This document shows, in pieces, positions 26,587 through 35,719 of a stretch of DNA of 64,000 bases; within the stretch, counting starts at the first letter, position 1, and each line of letters starts with the position of its first letter. The translations under genes were made by a program, and so were the position numbers. The notes beneath the pieces were generated by a model, which saw only the letters and a list, made by a program, of their open reading frames with translations, was not told where the DNA came from and searched no databases. Location: the NCBI GenBank assembly GCA_964527835.1, contig CAZGNV010000001.1:1-64000 (forward strand), in the 5' to 3' direction. The stretch comes from JAFDCJ01 sp964527835 (lineage in GTDB: Bacteria > Desulfobacterota > Desulfobacteria > Desulfobacterales > JAFDCJ01).

Positions 26587-27714
26587 TCAGGGCTTGTACA
26601 AAACCCACTTGCCGTCTTTGATGGTGATTTTCACCAGTTCCTTTTCCGGATCGTGACCACGGGCATAGGAAATCGAGCCGGTGGCCCCCTGGAACCCCCG
26701 CAGCGACTCCAGGCCGACCCGAACCTGGGCCCGATCACCGGTTCCCACCATCTGCAGGGCGGCAATCATCAGGTTGGCCGCATCATAGGCCAGGGCGGCA
26801 AACTGATTGGGAACACTGCCGTAAGCCGCCTGGTAGAGCAAGGTAAATTCCCGGGCTGCGGGCCGCGGATCGGCGCTGAAATAGTTGGCCGGAATCAGGA
26901 TGCCCTCCACGGCCTTGCCTCCCAGCTCAATGGTTTTCTGGGAAAACAGGGAACTGTTGGCCATCACCACGGGACGAAACCGCATGCGCCTGGCCTGGTT
27001 CAAAATGGCGGCCGCATCGGCGTAAAAAGTCGGCAGGTAGATCAGATCCGGTTTGAGGCGTTTCAACTTGGAAAGGATGGCCGTAAAATCCTTTTCACCG
27101 GGCACAAAAGCCTCTTCGGCCACGATCTCAGCGCCCAGCTTTCGGGCCTCGGCGGTAAAATACTTATTGGCGTCCACTCCCCAGTCATTGTTGATATAAA
27201 TGGTGGCCAGGCGCTTTTTGCCCAGTTCCTTCACCGCCCAGCGAGCGTTGTAAGGACCCTCGTACCCCTGGGTGGCCACCACGCGGAACATGTTCCTGCC
27301 CTTCTTGGTAAATCCCATGTGCGACGACGTGGGCGACAGTTGGGTCATGTTGGCCCTTTCATACACCGGGGCTGCGGCCATGCAGCTGGAACTGCTGAAA
27401 TCACCGATTTCAGCAATGATATCCGGATTGGCAACGAACTTTTCGGCGATCATCACCGATTCCTTGGGATCGCCGCGGCTGTCGGATATCACCAGCTCGA
27501 CGCGTTGGCCCCGCACACCGCCGGTGCGGTTGATGCGGTCGACCACCATGGTCACGGAGCGTTTGAAATCGTTGCCGTATTCAGCCCAGTCGCCGGTCAA
27601 CGGCGCGGAAAGCCCAATTTTAACCACCCCCCCGGCAACCGCCGGCAATGGAGCAAGGGTCAGTGCAGCCAGCAAAAAAACAGCACTCAATGCCGCAAAT
27701 GTTCTTGTTTTCAT
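26587..27714 (-). CDS. livK: Liv-type substrate-binding protein
   Basis: Periplasmic type I binding protein of 375 residues, with signal peptide MKTRTFAALSAVFLLAAL ending AVAGG. The mature start VVKIGLSAPLTGDWAEYG, VNRTGG-like DRINRTGGVRGQRVELV and NNDWGVDANKYF are typical of ABC-type Leu/Ile/Val binding proteins. Start at 27714; an upstream extension runs through the dispersed repeat. The ligand is not predictable: this family also binds amides, urea, aromatic acids or methylated amines. It starts the livKHMGF operon. Confidence 0.93.
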   Translation of the reverse strand: MKTRTFAALSAVFLLAALTLAPLPAVAGGVVKIGLSAPLTGDWAEYGNDFKRSVTMVVDRINRTGGVRGQRVELVISDSRGDPKESVMIAEKFVANPDIIAEIGDFSSSSCMAAAPVYERANMTQLSPTSSHMGFTKKGRNMFRVVATQGYEGPYNARWAVKELGKKRLATIYINNDWGVDANKYFTAEARKLGAEIVAEEAFVPGEKDFTAILSKLKRLKPDLIYLPTFYADAAAILNQARRMRFRPVVMANSSLFSQKTIELGGKAVEGILIPANYFSADPRPAAREFTLLYQAAYGSVPNQFAALAYDAANLMIAALQMVGTGDRAQVRVGLESLRGFQGATGSISYARGHDPEKELVKITIKDGKWVLYKP

Positions 27715-27750
27715 CACATTGCTCTCCTTTCTATTGGGTTGAATGCAAGG

Positions 27751-27820
27751 CTGATGGTCCCGTAAAAAATCGTTTTCGAGCGACATCAACCCTTTAACGC
27801 TACTTTTTAGGCTTCATCAG
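27751..27820. repeat. dispersed palindromic repeat, short copy upstream of livK
   Basis: CTGATGGTCCCGTAAAAAATC starts the copy, ATTTTCGAGCGACATCAACCC-like sequence follows, and TTTTTAGGCTTCATCAG closes it; CTGATG pairs with CATCAG. It occupies the space between the divergent livK and SGNH-like genes, where their promoters should be. Confidence 0.8.
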
Positions 27821-27966
27821 ACTTAAACTTCAAAATATTGTTTCTTGCGGCGATGTCAAGAAAATTATCGATCTTCCCGGCGATTGACCCTGCGGGCGTA
27901 AAAAGCCATGGTCCTTTCGATGCTGTTATGGTAATGAACCCGCTGATGACTGGATTGCGAGCCAAC

Positions 27967-29337
27967 ATGAAATCCATTGTGAACCGCCTGTGGCTTGGCC
28001 CCCTTGCCATGCTGCTGCTGTTGGCCCCGGCCGCTGCGGCCGGCGAACTGCCCGCTTACTGCAGTGAGGATCCGTCGCTGGCAGCGGCGCTTTCCGGCAT
28101 GGGCCCGGTGCTGGGGCTGGGCTCCTCGGTATCCCACGGCCTGATGGCCCGTTCGATTTCCGAGGTGGTCGCTGGGCAGCTGTGTCTTGAAGACACGGCC
28201 AAACAGCACGCGTTTCCCATTTTTTTACCGTTTTCCTACCCGCGCATCATCCGCCATTATTATGCGTCCATGCAGCCCCGGCTGGTGCTGGCCCTGGATG
28301 TGACCTACCACAAAATGAAAATCCTCGAGAATACCGCGGCCAAAAAAAAAGAACTCGACCACCTGGTCGCCGCCCTGGCCCGTGATTGTTCCGCCGACTT
28401 CGTCGACTGCCCGCCAGACACAACGGCCTCCCGGCCGATTGTCATCCTGGGGGATATCTTTTATGAAAACCTGATCGACTGCGAACGGCAAAAACCGGAC
28501 AAGGGCTATCCAAGGATCGACCGGGCCGACACCCAGCGCCAGCAGCAGCTTTGCTCCCGGCAATACCAGCTGCTCAACCGCCATCTCGAAATGCTGGCGT
28601 CAAAATATCCGAACGTCCATCTGTTTTCCGCCAACCGTCTTTTTACGGAGATCGAAAAATATCCCCACAGCGTCTTTTATGATGAAGGCGACCGTCAGAC
28701 ATTTTTCAGCCGGCGGGAACTCACCTGGGATGGCTGGCACCCGTGGACGGATCCCGGCAGCTATGTCTTTGCCAACCTGGTGATCATGCGGATCAATCGC
28801 CTCATCGGGCAGGGCAAGATCAACGGGCGGCCGATTCCCCTGAAAAAAATTTCCGCCAAGTATTTCGGACCGCCGTCGGGGCTCATCATCCTGGCGCCGC
28901 CGGGGTTTCGCCCGGTTGAAAAACCCCGCATCACTGGTCCCGACGGCAGGGACGTTCCGTTGCGTTTTAAAGGCTCCGTCCAGCGCAGCGGAAATCAGCG
29001 CGGGTTTGTTTTCGGCAGCTCCTATTTTCGGGACCGGGCCCGCGCCTGGAAGTTTCTGGGCCCGAAACCACTGATGTTTCGCGCCCGCTCTTTTTCAGCA
29101 AACACCCTGGTGCTCTCAAAAAGGGATCAGGCCACCCTCAGACAGCTTTACCGCCAAGGAGGATTGCTCAAAGGCGGCCTCATCCTGATCGGTCCCGACC
29201 CGTATCCGGAGCAGGTCCCCGCTGCGGATACGGTTTTTCTTAACCGGGTTGAAAAAAACAAGAACCTGCTGGAAGAAAAATTCTCGCCGGCTGCCGGCAA
29301 CCCTATATCCGGGATCGAAACAGCTCCACCGAATTGA
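27967..29337 (+). CDS. exported SGNH/GDSL-like protein of unknown function
   Basis: A signal peptide (MKSIVNRLWLGPLAML ... AAAAG) is followed by a 430-residue domain. GLGSSVSHG at about 50-58 resembles the GDS nucleophile block. LALDVTYHKM and VILGDIFYEN are further blocks. D255-G-W-H258 followed by PWTDPGSYVFAN fits the Asp-His block of SGNH hydrolases. The C-terminal 150 residues have no recognised domain. It is divergent from livK and its last 35 bases overlap mtbB tail-to-tail. A hydrolase or acyl-transfer role is inference; no weak start alternatives can be excluded. Confidence 0.65.
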   Translation: MKSIVNRLWLGPLAMLLLLAPAAAAGELPAYCSEDPSLAAALSGMGPVLGLGSSVSHGLMARSISEVVAGQLCLEDTAKQHAFPIFLPFSYPRIIRHYYASMQPRLVLALDVTYHKMKILENTAAKKKELDHLVAALARDCSADFVDCPPDTTASRPIVILGDIFYENLIDCERQKPDKGYPRIDRADTQRQQQLCSRQYQLLNRHLEMLASKYPNVHLFSANRLFTEIEKYPHSVFYDEGDRQTFFSRRELTWDGWHPWTDPGSYVFANLVIMRINRLIGQGKINGRPIPLKKISAKYFGPPSGLIILAPPGFRPVEKPRITGPDGRDVPLRFKGSVQRSGNQRGFVFGSSYFRDRARAWKFLGPKPLMFRARSFSANTLVLSKRDQATLRQLYRQGGLLKGGLILIGPDPYPEQVPAADTVFLNRVEKNKNLLEEKFSPAAGNPISGIETAPPN

Positions 29338-30703
29338 TCCGGATGTCCAGCAGCCGGGCAATTTTCATCTTGGCCCGGATGCCCTTGGCACTGCCGGCAA
29401 CCGCGATGACAACCCCGATGCCCAGCTCCTCCCTGAGCTGGCGCATGGTTTCCTCATCGACCAGGTCCCTCACCCCCACGCCCAGCTTTTGGGCCACATA
29501 TTGTTTGGCTTCGTTGATTTTCATTTTACGCGTCAGCTGCATCCAGGCCACCAGATCTCCGGCAGTCCGGATGCCGCCCATCCCGGAAGCAACAATATGG
29601 GCGATGTGCATCCCGAAGGGATCACCCACGCCTATCTACAATCCATCGGCCTTGCCGATTTGCACCAGGGCCTTGGCAGTCCGGGTCACACTGGCCGCCG
29701 GGGGTGCTTCCATCATGGGTACCCCCCCGACTCCCATGCCGACATTCACATGCACGGGGATCGGTGAGCGCACTGCGGCCTCCTTGACAAGGGTCACCGC
29801 CCGGGCGATGTTGAAAGCTTCGGATTTTGCGGTGCGCGTTCCCACCGCCACGCCGTAAATGGCCGCCCCGGCTGCGGCCGCCACCCGCGCCTGCTCATGG
29901 GGATAGATGCCTGCCAGTCGCTGGCCATTGAAGGTCAGTTCGCCGTGCATGCCCAGCACGAATTCGCTTGCGCCCCCCATGATCACCGGCATGTCGGGGG
30001 TATCCTTTGTCAGATCGCTGACAGCCTGCAGGGCCGCTAAAAAATCAGCATCCCCGGCAGAACCGCAGGTGTCGAAATTCAGCCCCTCGCAGCCGATGCT
30101 GTTGAGCTTTTTAGCGCAGAACATTAGGTCGTTGCGCAGCATGGCCGCGGCGTCCTCCTGGCTCTGACGGGCGGCATCTATTTCGCCCCGGGGCATCAGC
30201 TCCGCCGGGTTGGCAAACGGCCCGTCCGGCTGGAAGTAAAGCCCCAGGTTGGGCTGGGCGCCGTACAAAAAAGGGGCCGTGGTCAGCATTGAAATATTGT
30301 AGTAGTCGTTCATTTCGAAATCGATGACCGGTTTGACCGGTTTAATGCTGTAATCGCTGTGTCCCATGGAGGTCGTATCGGCCGCGCAGGCCCGCTCATA
30401 GGTCAAAACGGCCTGCATGCGGCTCAGGGGCACTCCGATGCCGCTGCTGTCCTGGCCGGCATAAAAACTCATGGAGCAACCGTCATCGGTCACCACCACC
30501 TCCTGGCCCGGTATGACACTGACCACCCGGGACGGGTCAGCGATAATCTCAAACAGCTGGTTTTGCTCTGCGTCCGTCAGCTCCGGGATTTGCGCCTTGG
30601 CGGCCGCATCTGCGCTGGCGGCCTGGATGTCTTGCCTGATCTGCTGCGCCGACAGATGGACCAGTTCTCCGTCTCCCATACGGGTGCGAATCCTGTCTTT
30701 CAT
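29303..30703 (-). CDS. mtbB: dimethylamine:corrinoid methyltransferase with pyrrolysine (UAG at codon 356)
   Basis: One 466-residue reading frame from the ATG at 30703 to a terminal UAG at 29303-29305, with an internal in-frame UAG at 29636-29638. That codon is number 356, the position I recall for pyrrolysine in Methanosarcina MtbB1. It sits in the family context DGL-[UAG]-IGVGDPFGMHIAH. Other MtbB features are MGHSDYSIKPVKPV, GMHGELTF and NVGMGVGGVPM. The downstream 110 residues (AHIVASGMGG ... LLDIRINS) are conserved, so this is not a decayed gene. MtbB moves a methyl group from dimethylamine to its corrinoid protein. The ATG overlaps the mttB stop (ATGA). The corrinoid partner is not in the window. 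Confidence 0.93.
29636..29638 (-). other. in-frame amber codon read as pyrrolysine in mtbB
   Basis: The codon is UAG on the minus strand, preceded by GAT GGA TTG (DGL) and followed by ATA GGC GTG GGT GAT (IGVGD). Sense reading needs tRNA-Pyl (pylT), PylS and the pylBCD products, none of which is in this window. Confidence 0.9.
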
Positions 30704-32172
30704 TTGACCACCTTCAGTTCCCTTTCGGTTTGTTCAATAATTGACTGGATTGCGGCAGCCGCATCTGCAGGCAGCGGGGTGGGCCGATGGGTTTGCAGGA
30801 TGCTTCTGGCCTTTTCCAGCGCGCGCCGGTAAATAACCGTACTGCCCGCCTGGCGCCATTCTTCCATGGATTTGCGGTCGATCAGTTCCGGCTGCGACTG
30901 CTCGCGCATGTGCGCCAGGGTATGATCCTGGCTGAGAAAATGTCCCCCCGGCCCCACCGCCTGGATCACGTCGAGCGCCAGAGCTTCATCGTCGACGGCA
31001 AACCCGCCCACGGTGTGTTTGATCATCCGGGCAAACTCGTTGTCCATTACCAGTTGAGCGCAATCAAAAGTGATGCCGCTTTCCAGCATCCCCGGACCGT
31101 ATATGAGGTTGGCGCCTGCCAACGCCGCTATCAGGCCCGTCAGCGTCTTTTCGTGGCCCAGCTGGGTGTCGGATATTTTGCCGTCGCCCTACCCTCCGGC
31201 CACATAACTGGGCAGGGCGTAGTAACGCGCCAGCCGGGCTACCGCCCCGCTGATAATGGCGCACTCCGGGGTTCCCACCGAGGCGGTTCCCAGCTTGAGA
31301 TCCATGGCGGTGGTCGAACTGCCATAAATGACCGGCGCGCCTTTGGCCGTCACCTGGCTCAAGGTCAGCCCTCCCAGAACTTCCGCATTATGGGTGACGA
31401 TTGTGCCCGCCAGGGTGGCCGGAGCAGTGCCCCCGGCCATGGCCATGGAAAGGATATTGAGAATCGAGCCGCTGCGCGCCGACTCCATGATGATCTCGCA
31501 GCACTCCCGGATCAGCTTCAGAGGACTCACCGGACAGGTGGTAAATGACAGGATGGGCTGCTGCTTGAATTTTTTGACCCCGCCCACCACGGCAGCGGCC
31601 ATCTGGACCAGTTTTTTCAACAGAAACCCGTCGCCCGGCCCCACACAGCAATGCTTGGTGGTATTGCTCAGCATGGCCTCGGCATTGTAAAGGGGGATGA
31701 CCTGCGCCGGCGCATCACCGGCCCCGACCGCTTTTTCGCAAACATCGATGTCATTGAGATAATCCACCAGCACGGCGGCATCCGCCAGGTCCTGCCGCAC
31801 CGGGCTGCGGTGCTTCCCACTGTGGAGATCCACCACCTGCACGCCTTCACTGAAATTGGTAAAATGCACCTGGCCGGCGGCCAGCACCTTGTCGTGCCTG
31901 CGATCGCGGCCGGCCAGGGTGATAACCGACGGCGCGCAATCAATGGCATCTTCCACCAACCAGGGCGGGATGTGCACGATTTTTTTCCGGGAATCAACCC
32001 GGGCGCCCGCCCCGTCGAAAATGTCCCAGGCTTCAGGGCTGTCGACGAACAGACCTGTTTTTTCCAGTACTTCCAAGGTCGCCACGTGAATGGCCTCCAG
32101 TTCATCATTGCTCAGCGAGTTGAGACTCAACCCCTGGCGGTGACTTTTTTGCAGCTTGAAATTTCCGGCCAT
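30700..32172 (-). CDS. mttB: trimethylamine:corrinoid methyltransferase with pyrrolysine (UAG at codon 328)
   Basis: A 490-residue frame runs from the ATG at 32172 (AGGAG 6 bases upstream) to UGA at 30700. It contains one UAG at 31189-31191, codon 328, close to the known Pyl334 of Methanosarcina MttB. The context YVAGG-[UAG]-GDGKISDTQLGHEK is the MttB site, which is what separates true MttB from Pyl-less homologues such as the glycine-betaine enzyme MtgB. Before it lie NFSEGVQVVDL, VGPGDGFLL and SFTTCPVSPL; after it GANLIYGPGMLESG and VGPGGHFLSQDHTLAHM. It demethylates trimethylamine to a corrinoid protein. It is the first gene of a mttB-mtbB pair; cognate corrinoid protein and RamA-type activator are absent here. 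Confidence 0.95.
31189..31191 (-). other. in-frame amber codon read as pyrrolysine in mttB
   Basis: UAG on the minus strand preceded by GCC GGA GGG and followed by GGC GAC GGC AAA. The reading frame stays open for 162 further conserved codons. Confidence 0.92.
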
Positions 32173-32404
32173 GCGCTGCTCCTGAAAATAATGATCTCCC
32201 CCTGTGTCTATCAAAAGCTGCGGCCGAAAGCAACCGCATCCGGTCACCGGGCCTGGCGCTCTTTGGCGGCACCTCTTTTTTTCGGACCGCAGCCGGTCCT
32301 CGTTTTCGCTTGACACCACAGCCCGCTTTGATTATGCCTTCTGCAGAGCACTGGCTTCAGAAAGGCTCGTAAAAAGTCCACTTCTTAATCGATCACAAAC
32401 AAAA

Positions 32405-33001
32405 ATGAAGATTCTGACGGTTTCGGATCAGGTGGAGCCTGTGTTGTATCAGCGGTTTGACCGCCGGCAATTTGAGGACATCGACCTGATCCTGTCTTGC
32501 GGCGATCTGCCCCCGGAATACCTGTCGTTTCTGCTGGGCAAATTAAATGTGCCGCTTTACTATGTCCGTGGCAACCATGACATTCGCTACGAATCAAAAC
32601 CACCGCAGGGCTGTATGGATTTAAACGCCCGGCTGACCCGTTTTCAGCAAATCACCCTTCTGGGATTGGAAGGCTCACGCTGGTACAATGGCGGTCCCAT
32701 GCAGTACACCGAACGGGAAATGCGCTGGCGCATATGGCGCCTGCAGCCCAGGCTCTGGTTGACCGGCGGCATTGATATCGTCATCGCCCATGCACCGCCG
32801 CGGCATATCCATGACGCGGAGGATCGATGCCATCGGGGGTTTAAAAGTTTTCGCCGGTTGATTGACCGGTATTCACCGCGCTATTTTATTCATGGACACA
32901 TCCACGCCCGCTTCGCACAGCCTTCCCAGCGCGTGACGATGGTCGGCCGCACACGAGTAGTAAACACCTATGGGTACCATATCTTGCAAATTCAACCTTA
33001 G
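32405..33001 (+). CDS. calcineurin-like metallophosphoesterase
   Basis: This 198-residue protein starts MKILTVSDQVEP at 32405. Metal-binding blocks of the family are present: a SD-x motif near the start, SCGDLPPEY, RGNHDIR, VIAHAPP and HGHIHAR. It is a stand-alone cytoplasmic phosphoesterase with an unknown substrate. No good ribosome-binding site is seen. Its UAG stop is followed by an in-frame UAA four codons later. The next gene begins 32 bases before this stop. Confidence 0.85.
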   Translation: MKILTVSDQVEPVLYQRFDRRQFEDIDLILSCGDLPPEYLSFLLGKLNVPLYYVRGNHDIRYESKPPQGCMDLNARLTRFQQITLLGLEGSRWYNGGPMQYTEREMRWRIWRLQPRLWLTGGIDIVIAHAPPRHIHDAEDRCHRGFKSFRRLIDRYSPRYFIHGHIHARFAQPSQRVTMVGRTRVVNTYGYHILQIQP

Positions 33002-34085
33002 CGCTTTACGGAATAAATTCGGCCGGCCCGCTGGCCGGAATTCGAAAAGCCAGGCAGCCAAATCCTTCCGGGAAGACCAGCTGAGAGAGCAGGCCTTTGA
33101 AACCCGGGACCGGGGAATCCGCGAAATTGCCCTGGAACGCATCGTCGGCAGCGTCGGCCGCTACCATGATTTCGACCGGCAGTTTCGCATCGGATCGCAC
33201 CTGCCCGCCGAAAGGCTGGAAAACATAAAACTGGCCCTGCGCCGGGGAAAGCTCCTGCCGCCCGTCAAGCTGTACCAGATCAAAAACCAGTTCTATGTTT
33301 TAGATGGAAATCATCGGGTGGCTGCCGCCAAACAGCTCGGCCATCAGGAAATCAGGGCCCGGATCTTTGAGTTTATCCCCTCGAAAAAATCCATCGAGAA
33401 CCTGATTTACCTTGAAAAGAGCGCTTTCGAGGACCACACGCAATTGGCAGCCAACATCGACCTGACCGAGCTGGGCCAATACAACCGCTTGACCGACCAG
33501 ATTCTAAAACACCGTGATTTTTTGCAAACCGCAAGCCAGGGACCTGTTTCAGTACAAACCGCGGCCCGGGACTGGTACCAGACGATTTACCGCCCGCTGG
33601 TCGCCATCATTGCCAGGGGCGATTTGCTGGGCGCTTTCCCCCGCCGGAGCCTGGCCGACCTTTACGCTTACGTGTCCTATCATCAATGGGAAAATACGGA
33701 ACAGCAGTTGAAACTTGGAATCGGCATCAGTGAACTGGTACCCAATGACATGGAGGAATTTCGAAAAAAAATGGAAACCGTTAAAGAAACCGAATATCCT
33801 GAAATGCTGCGGGAAATCACCGCGTTTGTGCTCATGAACGTGTCAGCCAGAAAAGAACTGCGCCTGGTGGACAAATTATTCGCACTGCCGGAGGTAAAAG
33901 AGATCCATTCGGTTCACGGCAGTGTCGACGTGATTGCCAAGATTGTGTTAAAGCGCGATCTGCTGTCCTCGGATGCGGAAACCATCGGCGATTTCGTCCA
34001 CAACAGGATCCGGCAAACCCCTGGAATCATCAGCACCCAGACGTTGATTCCCGGCTACTCCAAACAGAAAAGAAACGGGGAGTAA
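32970..34085 (+). CDS. fusion of a ParB/Srx-like domain with an Lrp/AsnC RAM domain
   Basis: This 371-residue protein has an N-terminal ParB/sulfiredoxin-like segment (about 70-140): IGSHLPAERLENIK, LLPPVKLYQ, FYVLDGNHRVAAAKQLG. A helical middle section (140-285) is unassigned. The C-terminus (about 290-365) reads like the ligand-binding RAM domain of Lrp/AsnC regulators: LVDKLFALPEVKEIHSVHG, then DVIAKIVLKRD and TPGIISTQTLI. No helix-turn-helix is present. The overlap with the phosphoesterase suggests a joint job. The start (ATG 32970) has weak support. A ligand-gated ParB-type activity would be inference. Confidence 0.75.
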   Translation: MGTISCKFNLSALRNKFGRPAGRNSKSQAAKSFREDQLREQAFETRDRGIREIALERIVGSVGRYHDFDRQFRIGSHLPAERLENIKLALRRGKLLPPVKLYQIKNQFYVLDGNHRVAAAKQLGHQEIRARIFEFIPSKKSIENLIYLEKSAFEDHTQLAANIDLTELGQYNRLTDQILKHRDFLQTASQGPVSVQTAARDWYQTIYRPLVAIIARGDLLGAFPRRSLADLYAYVSYHQWENTEQQLKLGIGISELVPNDMEEFRKKMETVKETEYPEMLREITAFVLMNVSARKELRLVDKLFALPEVKEIHSVHGSVDVIAKIVLKRDLLSSDAETIGDFVHNRIRQTPGIISTQTLIPGYSKQKRNGE

Positions 34086-34132
34086 TTTTTCAACGGGGGA
34101 TCATCCCCCCTGAATCGTTGAAGGAGTATGAC

Positions 34133-35011
34133 ATGCATGCCTTGATCGAATCTCTGATTGCAAAAGGCCCAGTGGTTACGGATGGTTCCTGGGGCACCCA
34201 ACTGCAACAGCGCGGGTTGCAAAGCGGCCAATGCCCGGATTCATGGAACCTGCGCTACCCTGACAGGGTCCAGGCGGTCGCCCGCCAGTACGTGGAGGCG
34301 GGCAGTCGCATTATTTTAACCAACACCTTCGGTGCCAGCCGACCGTCGCTGGAACGCCATGGATTGGCAGACAAAACTGTTGAGATCAACACCACCGGCG
34401 TTGAGATCTCCAAAAAAGCCGCCGGCGACCAGGCCCTGGTGTTCGCCTCCATCGGTCCCTGCGGAAAAATGCTGCTGACCGGCGAGATCAGCGCAAGCCA
34501 GCTGCGCCGGGCTTTTGAAGAGCAGGCCACCGCTCTTGCGGCCGCCGGGGCCGACGGCATTGTGGTTGAAACCATGTTCGATCTTGAAGAAGCAAAAATT
34601 GCGGCGACAGCCGCCGTGCAGACCGGCCTGCCGGTCATTGCCAGCATGGTTTTTGATTCCGGCAGCGACAAAGACATGACCATGATGGGCAACAGCCCGG
34701 AAGAAGCGGTTTCGCAACTGGCCTCAGTGGGCGTGGACGGCATCGGCGCCAACTGCGGCCAGGGAATCGAAGCCTTTGTGCCCATCTGCCGACGCATGCG
34801 CCAGGCAACGGATCTTGCTTTGTGGATGAAAGCCAATGCCGGTCTGCCGGAAATAACCGAGGACAATCGAACCATCTTTCGGACCACCGCCCAACAGTTT
34901 GCCGAATTCATTCCCGCTCTGGTTGCAGCGGGGGCTAATTTTATCGGCGCCTGCTGCGGATCGGATGAGGGCTTCATCCGGGAAATCTGCCGCGTCATCA
35001 GCAGATCATAA
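34133..35011 (+). CDS. homocysteine S-methyltransferase-fold protein
   Basis: This 292-residue barrel has the zinc triad of Hcy methyltransferases, C208 (GANCGQG) and C274-C275 (GACCGSD). DGSWGTQLQQRG at the start and TNTFGASR, GPCGKML and VETMFDLEEAK are family blocks. An AAGGAG site 6 bases before the ATG at 34133 fixes the start; a TTG at 34118 is less likely. No cobalamin domain is attached, so it resembles the N-terminal module of MetH or stand-alone Hcy/S-methylmethionine enzymes. Beside mttB/mtbB, a methyl transfer from a corrinoid to homocysteine is possible but unproven. Confidence 0.88.
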   Translation: MHALIESLIAKGPVVTDGSWGTQLQQRGLQSGQCPDSWNLRYPDRVQAVARQYVEAGSRIILTNTFGASRPSLERHGLADKTVEINTTGVEISKKAAGDQALVFASIGPCGKMLLTGEISASQLRRAFEEQATALAAAGADGIVVETMFDLEEAKIAATAAVQTGLPVIASMVFDSGSDKDMTMMGNSPEEAVSQLASVGVDGIGANCGQGIEAFVPICRRMRQATDLALWMKANAGLPEITEDNRTIFRTTAQQFAEFIPALVAAGANFIGACCGSDEGFIREICRVISRS

Positions 35012-35224
35012 CATGGCAGTTTTCATGAGTTCCATTGACAGCCGGCAAAGATGCCGCGGCCTTATTTAACGAAAAAAAGCTTAACTTCCGCAGCACAATC
35101 TGGTAAGAATTAAATATGCATTGCTGACCCTGCTAGATATATCGGCAGCCCGAGTTGCCTTTCACCTTGAAAAAATGAGTCTGATCCACCTTTAACGTTG
35201 AACGCTTACCGAGGAGGCGGGGCG

Positions 35225-35455
35225 ATGAAAGAACTGATCAGTTACATTGCAAGGGCGCTTGTGGACTTTCCGGACGAAGTAAAGGTCACCGAGGTTGAAG
35301 GACAGCACACCACGGTATTGGAACTCAGGGTGGCAAAACAGGACATGGGGAAAATCATCGGTCGCCAAGGCCGCACCGCCCAGTCGATCCGAACCATTAT
35401 CAGCGCCGCATCCGGCAAAAGCGGCAAGCGCTATGTGCTCGAAATCATTGAATGA
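35225..35455 (+). CDS. khpA: KH-domain RNA-binding protein KhpA
   Basis: This 76-residue single KH domain has the RNA-binding GRQG loop in IIGRQGRTAQSIRTII. ATG at 35225 follows a GAGGAGG site at 35211-35217; an extension to 35198 is not needed. In many bacteria khpA lies between rpsP and rimM; here it stands alone between the Hcy-methyltransferase gene and a hypothetical gene. The following 418 bases hold no convincing gene. A weak GCCGG/CCGGC hairpin at about 35571-35592 with a T run may be its terminator. Confidence 0.92.
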   Translation: MKELISYIARALVDFPDEVKVTEVEGQHTTVLELRVAKQDMGKIIGRQGRTAQSIRTIISAASGKSGKRYVLEIIE

Positions 35456-35719
35456 CCGCTTCAATTAATTAAAAAAAGCGAAAAAGCCGTCCCAAGGGCT
35501 GACAGCCGCCACGGCCCTGTTCTAGAATATCCTGATAACACCTCTGAAAACACCCCCCCCTGGCCGGGATGCAAGCCTGCCGGCTGGAATTTTTTTGATT
35601 TCTTTTACCCTATTTGATCGAAAGCCGCGGTTTACCCGCCTCTGGTGCGGTGCCCCAGATGCGAAGCGTCCCGGAGTGAAGCGGTAGTCAGCTCGATTTT
35701 GTTTAGGTTCATTTAGGGT

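Noticed and set aside
29303..32172. mttB and mtbB as pseudogenes broken by nonsense codons
   Set aside because: Both stops are UAG, both fall at the known Pyl site of their own family, and the sequences after them stay conserved and in frame.
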